Source: UBA8108 sp965659285 (GTDB lineage Bacteria; Planctomycetota; UBA8108). From it: a stretch of 46,162 bases of DNA. The translations under genes were made by a program, and so were the position numbers. This document shows positions 33,603 through 41,148 of this stretch, in pieces. The stretch spans positions 1 through 46,162 of the forward strand of contig CBFHWB010000006.1 of the NCBI GenBank assembly GCA_965659285.1, written 5' to 3'. A model generated the notes under the pieces. The model had not been told where the DNA came from, did no database searches, and saw nothing but the letters and a program-made list of their open reading frames with translations. The stretch's first letter is position 1, and every line of letters begins with the position of its first letter.

Positions 33603-34297
33603 GCTTCTTCGAGAAGCTCCGGCGGACAGCCGGGCAGGCCCAGGAGATAGCTCCGCAGGTCTTCGGCCAGGGGGGCCCGGACCTCGACGCGCTCACCGCC
33701 CTGGGGATGGTCGAACTCGAGCCGGGCGCAGTGCAGGAACATGCGCGGCAGTCCGTGCTCTTCGCGCAGGAAGCGGTTGATCTTTCCCTTGCCGTAGGTC
33801 GTGTCGCCGATGAGCTGGTGGCTGAGGTGGGCGAGGTGGCGGCGGATCTGGTGGCGGCGCCCGGTGAAGATCCGCACCCGCAGCAGTGAGGAGCGGTAGA
33901 TCTCGCCAAGCTTTTCGTAACGGGTGAGGGCGTCTTTTTTTTCTCCGTTGGCGCCGGTCAGCGGCCGGTCGATCTCACCGGAGTCCGCCGCGCTGCCCCG
34001 CACCAGCGCGAGGTATTCCTTGCGGGCGGTGGGGGATGTGAGCGAGGCCTGCAGCTCCCGGGCGGTCTCGCTTGACAGCGCGAAGGCGATGGCCCCGGAG
34101 GCGGCCCGGTCGAGACGGTGAACAGGGTAGAGGTAGCGGCCCACCTGGTCCCGCAGCATCTGCAGGAGGAAGACCCGGTCGGAGGATTCACGGCTGCGAT
34201 GGACCAGGAGCCCCGGGGGCTTGTCGGCAACGAGGAGGTCGTCATCCTGGTAGAGGATGTCGATGGGGTCGAACCCCGGCGCCTCCTCGATACTCAT
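33599..34297 (-). CDS. RluA-family RNA pseudouridine synthase (TruC-like)
   Basis: 232 residues. DDDLLVADKPPGLLVH (18-33), the catalytic loop HRLDRAASG with Asp63, ARKEYLALVRG, and the C-terminal RIFTGRRHQIRRHLAHL plus IGDTTYG are all standard RluA-family motifs. No S4 domain; the short length and YPVHRLDRAASG fit the TruC subgroup that modifies U65 of some tRNAs, but the target could be rRNA. Its ATG overlaps the thioesterase TGA (ATGA). The stop codon sits within a CTAG shared with the convergent TMEM14-like gene. Confidence 0.92.
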   Translation of the reverse strand: MSIEEAPGFDPIDILYQDDDLLVADKPPGLLVHRSRESSDRVFLLQMLRDQVGRYLYPVHRLDRAASGAIAFALSSETARELQASLTSPTARKEYLALVRGSAADSGEIDRPLTGANGEKKDALTRYEKLGEIYRSSLLRVRIFTGRRHQIRRHLAHLSHQLIGDTTYGKGKINRFLREEHGLPRMFLHCARLEFDHPQGGERVEVRAPLAEDLRSYLLGLPGCPPELLEEA

Positions 34298-34722
34298 TCT
34301 CCGCTGTCCTGGTCAAAGATCTCCCGCAGCTCCGCCGGCATGCGGCAGGGGCGGCCATCTTCGCCGATGCTGGCGAGCACCGTGTGCCCGGTGACGAGCA
34401 CCTCATCCTCTCCATCGCGGCGCACCTCGTAATCGAAGCGCGCCCGGGCGGGTCCGGATTCACTCAGGCGGGCGGTGATGGCGAGCACATCGTCGTAGCG
34501 GCCCGGAGAGTGGTATTGCATCGCGGCCTCGGTAACCATCAATCGCAGCCCGCCCTCTTCCAGCGAGCTGTAGGCGACGCCGCGCAGGCGGATGAGCTCG
34601 GTTCGCGCGATCTCGAAAAAGGACAGGTAGTTCGCGTGGTAGACGACGCCCATCTGGTCGGTCTCGCCGTAGCGGACCCGGGCCGTGGCCGTATGTTCGA
34701 GCGCCGCCTTGTCTTCGCTCAT
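34294..34722 (-). CDS. Acyl-CoA thioesterase, 4HBT/YbgC-like hotdog protein
   Basis: 142 residues, hotdog fold. The catalytic element is RYGETDQMGVVYHANYLSFFE, with Asp22 and the following GVVYHANY typical of 4-hydroxybenzoyl-CoA thioesterase and YbgC. SARFDYEV-like and HTVLASIGEDGRPCRMP strands complete the fold. It hydrolyses acyl-CoA esters in the cytoplasm; the acyl group is not predictable. It starts five bases after the stop of the 86-residue gene and overlaps the pseudouridine synthase start. Confidence 0.93.
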   Translation of the reverse strand: MSEDKAALEHTATARVRYGETDQMGVVYHANYLSFFEIARTELIRLRGVAYSSLEEGGLRLMVTEAAMQYHSPGRYDDVLAITARLSESGPARARFDYEVRRDGEDEVLVTGHTVLASIGEDGRPCRMPAELREIFDQDSGE

Positions 34723-34726
34723 ACCG

Positions 34727-34987
34727 TCACTCGGGCTCCATCTCGACCTTTACGATCTGTTTCGTTCTGCCGGGATCGGGAGGCGTGAGACTGCCGTCGG
34801 GGAGCACCTGGAAGAGCTCCGGCTTGAAGTTGGCGACAAAGATTCTCGCGACGTCTTCATCGACAACATGGATGCCGCCGCGCTTGTTCCAGTAGAGGGT
34901 GTCTCCGTCTTCGGTGGTGATGCGGATCTTGTAGCGCCCCGGGGAGGGCTGGGAACCCAGCGCCTCGCCTTTTTTGAATATTCCCAT
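34727..34987 (-). CDS. 86-residue unknown protein
   Basis: ATG at 34987 with GGAGAG seven bases before it. The product (MGIFKKGEALGSQPS...) has predicted beta strands YKIRITTEDGDTLYWNK and IVKVEME, no membrane segment and no signal. It stops four bases before the thioesterase ATG, so likely cotranscribed. Not recognised. The frame is open further upstream but the codons beyond the ATG cover the intergenic region shared with the M20 peptidase gene. Confidence 0.65.
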   Translation of the reverse strand: MGIFKKGEALGSQPSPGRYKIRITTEDGDTLYWNKRGGIHVVDEDVARIFVANFKPELFQVLPDGSLTPPDPGRTKQIVKVEMEPE

Positions 34988-35120
34988 AGGTTCTCTCCGT
35001 AATACGGCTCTTCGGCCGCAATGGATCTCAGTCGGTTTTTTCCCCAGGCAGTAGGAATCACCGCCGCAGATCGTATCATAGCGGGTTGATTTCCAATAAT
35101 CCCTTGGGAGGGCGCAAGCG

Positions 35121-36293
35121 ATGCGGCCGCCGCCGAAAGTTCCGTCCATATTAGAATATTTCCAGGAGCGCAGCGCTTCCATGCTGGAGGAGCTGCGCGG
35201 CTTCGTCGAGCTGGAGACTCCCAGCCGGGATGCCGGAAGGGTTGAGTCTTTCGTCGCCGCGTACTCGGGTCTCCTCGATGAGGCGGGGCTCGCCTGCCGG
35301 CAATTTCCAGGGCCCCTGGGACCGCAGCTCCTGGGTGAACTGCCGGGGGAGGAACCCCCCATCGTCCTGGTGGGGCATTGCGACACGGTCTGGCCGGTTG
35401 GTGTGGTCGCAGAGCGACCCGTGGATGTGCGCGAGGGGAAATTCTTCGGCCCGGGGGTCTACGACATGAAGGCGGGTCTCTGCATCGCGTTGGGCGTTGC
35501 CCGCTTCCTTCGCGATACCGGGCACAGCCTCAGGCGCCGGCTGCAAGTCTTCGTCGCGGCGGATGAGGAGAGCGGCGGAACTACCGGACACCCGTGCATG
35601 GACGAAGCGCTTTCGCCTGGCTCGACGGCCCTCGTTGTCGAGCCGCCCTGCCCCGATGGATCGGTCAAGGTTCGGCGCAAGGGGGTCGGAATCTATGAAC
35701 TGAAGATAACCGGGAGGGAGGCTCATGCGGGGGTCGAGCCTGAGCGCGGAATCAGCGCGGTTGACGAGCTGGCCCGCCTGGTGCTCGAGATCCACGGCTG
35801 GAACGACCCGGCCCGGGGCATTCAGCTCAACGTCGGCACCATCGCCGGCGGCACGGCAGGGAACGTCGTGGCCGGCTCGGCTGCGGCGGGCGTCGATCTC
35901 CGCTTCGATCTTCCCGCCGATGGCGAGGAGATGGAGAGGAAGCTGCTCGCGCTCGAGCCGGCGAACCCGGGGGCGTCTCTCGAGGTTAACGGCAGCCTCT
36001 GTTTTCCGCCGCTGGTTCCCACACCGGAGACCCTGCGGCTTGGAGAGGTGGCCTGCTCCATCGCTTCTGAGCTCGGCCTGGAGATCTCTACCGGCAGCTC
36101 CGGCGGCGGCAGCGATGGCTCCTACCTGTCCTCGAAGGGCCACTTCGTTCTCGATGGAATGGGAGTCGAGGGAGGCGGCGCCCACGCGCTCGATGAGCAT
36201 ATCGTGCTGGAGAGCCTGCCGGTGAGGGCGGCTTTGCTCGCCGGGATGGTCCTGGCCGTTGACGAAGACGGCCTCGAAGCCCCGAAGGCCTAG
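35121..36293 (+). CDS. M20 family metallopeptidase (carboxypeptidase G2-like)
   Basis: 390 residues. Zinc-binding and catalytic motifs in order: VGHCDTV (about 85-91), FGPGVYDMKAG (about 109-119), AADEESGG (about 144-151), VVEP (about 170), and a C-terminal HALDEHI with the last histidine ligand. The dimerisation domain (about 185-295) has REAHAGVEPERGISAVDELA. No signal peptide, so a cytoplasmic peptidase or amidase, possibly of glutamate-containing substrates as in carboxypeptidase G2. Divergent from the 86-residue gene. Its stop shares CTAG with the convergent SDR gene. Confidence 0.9.
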   Translation: MRPPPKVPSILEYFQERSASMLEELRGFVELETPSRDAGRVESFVAAYSGLLDEAGLACRQFPGPLGPQLLGELPGEEPPIVLVGHCDTVWPVGVVAERPVDVREGKFFGPGVYDMKAGLCIALGVARFLRDTGHSLRRRLQVFVAADEESGGTTGHPCMDEALSPGSTALVVEPPCPDGSVKVRRKGVGIYELKITGREAHAGVEPERGISAVDELARLVLEIHGWNDPARGIQLNVGTIAGGTAGNVVAGSAAAGVDLRFDLPADGEEMERKLLALEPANPGASLEVNGSLCFPPLVPTPETLRLGEVACSIASELGLEISTGSSGGGSDGSYLSSKGHFVLDGMGVEGGGAHALDEHIVLESLPVRAALLAGMVLAVDEDGLEAPKA

Positions 36294-37123
36294 GCGATGG
36301 AGGCGAGCCCCCGGCGGTAGTCCGGGTAGAGCAGGCTGACTCCGAGCTCTTCGACCAGCTTGCGGTTCGAGAGACGCTTGCCCCGATCCGCGGAGGCGGT
36401 ATCCAGCTCCGGCGGTTCTTCCCCGGCGAGCTCGGCCGCGCACTGGTAGAAGTCGATGCGCTTCACGGGCGTGCCATCGACGCCGAGGTAGAGCTCTCCT
36501 TTCCTTCCCCGCCTGGCGGCGGCGCAAACCGCCGCGGCCGCATCGTCGATGTGGATCCAGTTCATCCAGGCCTCGGCGCTTCCCCCCAGGCGCTCCCGGA
36601 AGCCCGGGCGCCGAAGCCATTCGATAGGCGAGCGTCCGGGCCCGTAGAGCCCGCCGAGGCGAACGACGATATTGTCGCAGGCGGCGCCTTCGAGGATGAT
36701 TTCTTCGGCTTCGCGCAGCAGCGCCGAGCGGCCTTCGGGAGGCTCAGCCGGGCTGGTCTCGTCAAGCAGCTCGCCGCTGTCCTGGTGGTAGACCCCGGTC
36801 GATGAGACGTAGACGAAGCGGCGAAGACCGTTTTCGGCCAGCCGATCCCGGCACGCCGCCGCGGCATCACGGAAGACGAGCGCCTCCCTGCCGCCCCTGC
36901 CGGGCGCCGCGCAGTAAACCGCGGCCTCCCATTCTCCCTCCAGCGCCGCCGCCTCTCCCGCGGTCTCCAGCTCCAGCATCGCGGCGGGGATGCCGTCAGC
37001 TTCAAGCTCAGCCGCCCGGGCTTCGCTCCTCGTGGTGCCGCAGACCTCGATGCCTGTTTCCTGCAGGTTGTGGGCGATTCTCTTCCCCAGGTAGCCGCAG
37101 CCGATGATGAGGGTTTTTTTCAC
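36290..37123 (-). CDS. NAD-dependent epimerase/dehydratase-like SDR (YeeZ-like)
   Basis: 277 residues. Nucleotide-binding IIGCGYLGKRIA (6-17; GxxxxGxG variant GCGYLG), YVSSTGVYHQDSG with the SST-YH pair in place of YxxxK, and VVRLGGLYGPGRSPIEWL. The GCGYLG start with a following CGTTRS phosphate-binding element is typical of the atypical SDR group that includes E. coli YeeZ. No lysine follows the Tyr in YxxxK spacing, so classical catalysis is doubtful. Role unknown. Confidence 0.85.
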   Translation of the reverse strand: MKKTLIIGCGYLGKRIAHNLQETGIEVCGTTRSEARAAELEADGIPAAMLELETAGEAAALEGEWEAAVYCAAPGRGGREALVFRDAAAACRDRLAENGLRRFVYVSSTGVYHQDSGELLDETSPAEPPEGRSALLREAEEIILEGAACDNIVVRLGGLYGPGRSPIEWLRRPGFRERLGGSAEAWMNWIHIDDAAAAVCAAARRGRKGELYLGVDGTPVKRIDFYQCAAELAGEEPPELDTASADRGKRLSNRKLVEELGVSLLYPDYRRGLASIA

Positions 37124-37162
37124 CTTGCCGTTCCGGGGTGTCGCGGCGCCATTGCCGGCGGG

Positions 37163-38578
37163 TTATTTCTTTTTGAAGATGAGGATGTGCTGCCGGGGCA
37201 GGAAGTCGCCCTTATTGGCCACGAAGCGGAAGCCCGTCGCGGCCAGCTCGCCCCGCATCTGCTTTACGGTCGTCCTGTGCAGCGGCTTGATCGGGATGCT
37301 GGGATCCTCTCCCCTGTATTCGACCAGTACCACCCGCCCATCTTTCTTCATCGCCTTATGGATGCCGGCCATGACCGGGATCGGATTCGAGATCTCGTGA
37401 TAGACATCGACCATGATCAACAGGTCGATGCTGTCGGGCGGCAGCTTCGGATCGGTTTCTGTACAGAGAATGGGAACGGTATTCGTGACCTTCTGTTCGG
37501 CGGCCCGCAGCCTGAGCAGCTTGAGCATCTGGGGCTGGATATCCACGCAGAGCACCCGGCCCTTGGCGCCGACCCTGCGGGCCATCCTCAGCGAGAAATA
37601 GCCGTTGCCCGCTCCAAAATCGCAGACGGTCTGCCCTTTCTTGAGATCGAGGACATCGAGAACCTTCTCAGGCTGCTCGTTCTTTTCGCGCTCAGGTCGA
37701 ATCAGCCAGTTGGCGCCCTGGTAGCCCATTACAGGGGCAATCTGCCGGCCCCGGTAGTATTCCTTGCCGCCCCTGAGTCCTTTCAGCAGGCCATTGTCAT
37801 CGGCCCCCAGCTGTTCGCTCATCAGGGTGTATTCTCCTTTCAGCCAGGAGGTCACCCGTCTCATGGAGGCCCACTCTGCGGCCCGGGCGAGCAAGGTCAG
37901 CACCATTCCCGTTGACGGCCCGGCCTCCGCGTCCAGCGCGCAGACAAAGACCCGGGATCTGAAGGGGCCGCGGTTGAAAAAACCGGGGCTCACATTCCAC
38001 ACCACGGGATAGCGTTTGGGGGTCTTTCCGTCCGCGGCCTCGGCCGAGGCGGTCGCCTTGACGGCGTAGGCCAGGAGCTGAGCGCCTTTCTTTTCCAGCG
38101 CGTATTCCCGCAGGCGGCCCTGGTGCCAGAAGTGGGTCAGGGATTGAGTTACCTGCCCGCGCTGGTCGGGGAAGGCAACGGCGATGGGAGTCGCCGCGGG
38201 CTCGAGCTCGCCGAGCCGAGCACGGCCGATGAGGGCTGAAAAACCTTCGGAGTCGGGAAGCGAGGCGGCCGCATCGGCGTAGAGAACCAGGCCTTGCCCG
38301 CCGCGGCCGGCCTTCAGCGCCCAGGCCTCATCCCTGGCGGTCAGCTTCGAGGCGATCATGATGGACTGGGCCCAGAGCAGGTCTTCGTCGCTTACCTTAC
38401 CGGGGCTGACCGAGCGAATCTGCAGCGGTCCGGCGGAGGCCAGCTTGCGGCCGAGTCCATCTTTCGTGGAGGAGGAGGTCTCGACGAGAAGGATTCGGAG
38501 GCCGTCCTTGCGAGCTCCTGTTTGCGCCGCAGCGGGGAGCGACAAGAGGAGAAATAGTGGCAGGAGTCGAATAGTCAT
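37163..38578 (-). CDS. Exported protein: N-terminal ThuA/GATase-like region fused to class I SAM methyltransferase
   Basis: 471 residues from the ATG at 38578, where a signal peptide starts at once (MTIRLLPLFLLLSLPAAAQ). Residues about 26-245 look like a ThuA-type alpha/beta domain (GLRILLVETSSS, GQGLVLYADAAA, PVVWNVSPG, FNRGPFRSRVFVCALD). The methyltransferase (about 275-471) has motif I VCDFGAGNGYF (318-328), VLCVDIQPQML, and the conserved post-motif DLLIMVDVYHEISNP. The preceding YYRGRQIAPVMGYQGANWL is shared by a group of planctomycete and verrucomicrobial exported methyltransferases. A SAM enzyme outside the cytoplasm is unusual because SAM is cytoplasmic. Substrate unknown. Confidence 0.85.
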   Translation of the reverse strand: MTIRLLPLFLLLSLPAAAQTGARKDGLRILLVETSSSTKDGLGRKLASAGPLQIRSVSPGKVSDEDLLWAQSIMIASKLTARDEAWALKAGRGGQGLVLYADAAASLPDSEGFSALIGRARLGELEPAATPIAVAFPDQRGQVTQSLTHFWHQGRLREYALEKKGAQLLAYAVKATASAEAADGKTPKRYPVVWNVSPGFFNRGPFRSRVFVCALDAEAGPSTGMVLTLLARAAEWASMRRVTSWLKGEYTLMSEQLGADDNGLLKGLRGGKEYYRGRQIAPVMGYQGANWLIRPEREKNEQPEKVLDVLDLKKGQTVCDFGAGNGYFSLRMARRVGAKGRVLCVDIQPQMLKLLRLRAAEQKVTNTVPILCTETDPKLPPDSIDLLIMVDVYHEISNPIPVMAGIHKAMKKDGRVVLVEYRGEDPSIPIKPLHRTTVKQMRGELAATGFRFVANKGDFLPRQHILIFKKK

Positions 38579-38593
38579 TTGGAGAGCCTCGTG

Positions 38594-38636
38594 CTTGCCG
38601 TATTGGGGATGGTCGAAAAAAAACGACCAGGGCAAG
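38594..38636. repeat. Nested inverted repeat with A8 loop
   Basis: Inner perfect stem TGGTCG/CGACCA (38610-38615, 38624-38629) encloses AAAAAAAA; outer arms CTTGCC (38594-38599) and GGCAAG (38631-38636). On the minus strand the loop is T8. It lies 16-58 bases before the exported methyltransferase ATG, in its 5' leader. Confidence 0.6.
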
Positions 38637-38700
38637 GATGGCTAATGTCTCGAGTCGATGCAAGCGGGGATCAGGAGGTTCGGGGGCCGGGCGGCCTTTT

Positions 38701-39111
38701 TCAGGGACAGAAGGCGGTGTCGGGGCAGGAGGCAGGCTGGGATTCCCACCAGTCTCTCCAGGCCTTGGAGTGGCGTTCAATCCAGTCCTGGGCCGCCGCC
38801 TCCCAGTCGAGATCCTTGCCTTCTTTCTCCGCGATATGAGACTTATGCTGCTCGATTTCCCGAAGCTGCATCTGTCCATCGATCCTCATCTTTTCGGCTC
38901 GCCACTTCTTTCCGATTCGCCCCTCCCAGGCGTCGAGAGCCTCCTCGATGGTGATTTTGCAGTCGCTCTCGCGTTGGAGGAATATTCTGCAGGCGTGGAT
39001 CGCGCGAACCTCGGAGGGCCAGAAGCCGGTCAGCAGCTTGGAGATTCTCGTGCGGGTGTTTTCGCTCCCGCCGGGATGACGCGATGTTTCTGGTGCCGAG
39101 TGCATAGCCAT
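38701..39111 (-). CDS. Unknown 136-residue helical protein
   Basis: ATG at 39111 is the likelier start; a longer in-frame start at 39231 gives 176 residues with a less protein-like N-terminus. Highly charged and helical: ISKLLTGFWPSEVRAIHACR, TIEEALDAWEGRIG, RAEKMRIDGQMQLREIEQHK, and Trp-rich end DWIERHSKAWRDWWESQP. No membrane segment, signal or known motif. Two Cys close the sequence (CPDTAFCP). It could be a regulatory or structural protein. Bases 39112-39301 between it and the ABC gene show no gene. Confidence 0.55.
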   Translation of the reverse strand: MAMHSAPETSRHPGGSENTRTRISKLLTGFWPSEVRAIHACRIFLQRESDCKITIEEALDAWEGRIGKKWRAEKMRIDGQMQLREIEQHKSHIAEKEGKDLDWEAAAQDWIERHSKAWRDWWESQPASCPDTAFCP

Positions 39112-39301
39112 CTGCCTGGATACCGGTTGCAGTTGAGGGGAAACCGCTTCGCAATATCTTTTTCTTCGATCATCCCGGCAAGAAACATTAACAAAAGCCG
39201 GGTCCAGGGGCCGGTTTGGGAAAATAAACACTGGCCTGGCGGGATTTTCCGGGCCGTTCTCGTTTTCTGCCGCTGAACTGCCGATAAAGCGAACGAGCGT
39301 A

Positions 39302-41146
39302 TCACTTCGGCGGATGTGGCTCCGAGCCGGTGTCGAGGTATTGAAGCTCGTGGAGACGGTGGTAGATGCCGCCGAGAGCGAGGAGCTCCGAGTGGGTTCC
39401 CTGCTCGCGGAGTTCGCCCTTGTGCAGCACGAGGATCTTGTCGGCCTTCTTGATGGTGGAGAGCCGGTGGGCGATGACGATCGAGGTTCTTCCCTCCAGC
39501 AGCTTGCTGATGGCGTCCTGGATCAGGGCCTCCGTCGTTGAGTCGATGTACGCGGTCGCCTCGTCCAGGATCAGGATGTCCGGATCGTGCACCAGGGCGC
39601 GTGCGAAGACCAGTAATTGCTTTTCGCCGACGGAGAGCGTCCGGCCTCTCTCGCTCAGCACCTCATCGTAGGTGTCGGGGAGCCTGTCGATAAATCCATC
39701 GGCGTTGGCTCGGCGGGAGCAGTCAAGAAGGTGCTCCTGGGTGATCTCTGATGCGTTGAGGACGAGGTTTTCCCGTACCGATCTCGAGAAGAGAAAGACG
39801 TCCTGCATGACGCTGCCGATCCGGGCCCGCAGATCGCGTTTACCGTATTTCCTGACGTCGGCTCCATCGAGGAGGATTGCACCGCGCTGGGGGTCGTAGA
39901 AGCGGCTGACGAGATTGACGATGGTGGTTTTCCCCGATCCCGTAGCGCCGACGATGGCGACCGTCTCTCCGGGATCGATGCTGAAGCTGATATCCTTCAG
40001 GACGTATTCCTCATCCTTGTAGGCGAACCACACCCGGTCGAACTCGATGCCGCCCTGGAATTTTTCACCCGGCAGCGGCGAGGCCGGGTCGATGATAGAC
40101 TCCGGCGTGTCGAGAACGTTGAAGACGCGCTCGGCGGCGGCCATGGCGGACTGGAGAATGTTGTAGCGGTCGGCCATGTCGCGGATGGGCTGGAAGAAAC
40201 GGCCGAGGAAATGCCAGAAGAGGTAGAACTCTCCGAAGGTCAGAGCCTGCTCCGCGGCGGTGAGCTGGATGCCGCCGCGCCAGATGACCGCGGCCAGCAC
40301 GATGGTGCTGACGATCTCGATCACCGGGAAGAAGACTGCGTAGGCCATCACCGAGCGCAGGAAGGCTTTCATGTAGCGGCCGTTGATTTCCCGGTGCTCG
40401 TTCTGATGCGACTCCTCCCGATGGAAGGACTGTACGATCTCCATCCCCTGGATCGCCTCCTGGGTAAAGGAGTTGAGGTGGGAGAGGTGTCCGCGTTGCA
40501 GGCGGTAATATTTGCGGGCCTTATTTCTGAAGATGAAGGTACCCAGGATCAGCAGCGGCAGCGCGCTGAGGGTGACGAGTGCCAGGGTGACGTTGACCCA
40601 GAGGAGAGCGGCTGTGATGGCCGTGAGAATCATCACATCGGCAAGGAAGCTGACGATCCCGCTGGCGAAGAGCTCGTTGAGCGCCTCGATGTCGCTGGTG
40701 ATACGGGTTACGAGGCGTCCGACGGGATTCCTGTCGTAATAGCCCAGGGGCATTCGCAGGAGGTGATCGTAGACCTTTTGCCGCAGATCAAAGACGACCC
40801 TCTGCCCGATGTTGGCCATGACAAGGCTCTGGGCGAAGCGCAGAAGCAGCAGCAGGAGAGATACGCCCAGGAAGATCGAGGCGAGAAACAGGAGCTCTTC
40901 GAAGGCCGCGGCGGTGTCGGTTTTTTTCCCGATGATGCTTTCGCTGAGCGGCCCATCGATGGCCCGCTGGATGATGAAGGGTCCGACCAGGCTGGCGAGC
41001 GTAACGAAGGTGAGCAATAGCAGCGCCAGCACAATCAAGCCCTTATGCGGCAAGGCGTAGCGCAGGAGCCGGCCCATGAGACCCCTGTCAAAGGCCTTGC
41101 CGACAACGAAATCTTCATGGAATGACGGGCTGTTATCCTGGGGCAT
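39302..41146 (-). CDS. ABC exporter, half-transporter with consensus catalytic ATP site
   Basis: 614 residues: six-helix TMD1 (about 30-340) and ATPase domain (about 365-600). Walker A GATGSGKTT, signature LSVGEKQLL (normally LSGGQ), Walker B ILILDEATAYID with the catalytic Glu, H-loop IAHRLST. The Walker B is standard and the signature is degenerate. With the next gene it forms a heterodimer of the TM287/288, BmrCD or MdlAB type: the partner has the reverse pattern. Flippase or drug/lipid export are the usual jobs. It begins two bases after the partner's stop. Confidence 0.92.
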   Translation of the reverse strand: MPQDNSPSFHEDFVVGKAFDRGLMGRLLRYALPHKGLIVLALLLLTFVTLASLVGPFIIQRAIDGPLSESIIGKKTDTAAAFEELLFLASIFLGVSLLLLLLRFAQSLVMANIGQRVVFDLRQKVYDHLLRMPLGYYDRNPVGRLVTRITSDIEALNELFASGIVSFLADVMILTAITAALLWVNVTLALVTLSALPLLILGTFIFRNKARKYYRLQRGHLSHLNSFTQEAIQGMEIVQSFHREESHQNEHREINGRYMKAFLRSVMAYAVFFPVIEIVSTIVLAAVIWRGGIQLTAAEQALTFGEFYLFWHFLGRFFQPIRDMADRYNILQSAMAAAERVFNVLDTPESIIDPASPLPGEKFQGGIEFDRVWFAYKDEEYVLKDISFSIDPGETVAIVGATGSGKTTIVNLVSRFYDPQRGAILLDGADVRKYGKRDLRARIGSVMQDVFLFSRSVRENLVLNASEITQEHLLDCSRRANADGFIDRLPDTYDEVLSERGRTLSVGEKQLLVFARALVHDPDILILDEATAYIDSTTEALIQDAISKLLEGRTSIVIAHRLSTIKKADKILVLHKGELREQGTHSELLALGGIYHRLHELQYLDTGSEPHPPK

Positions 41147-41148
41147 CT

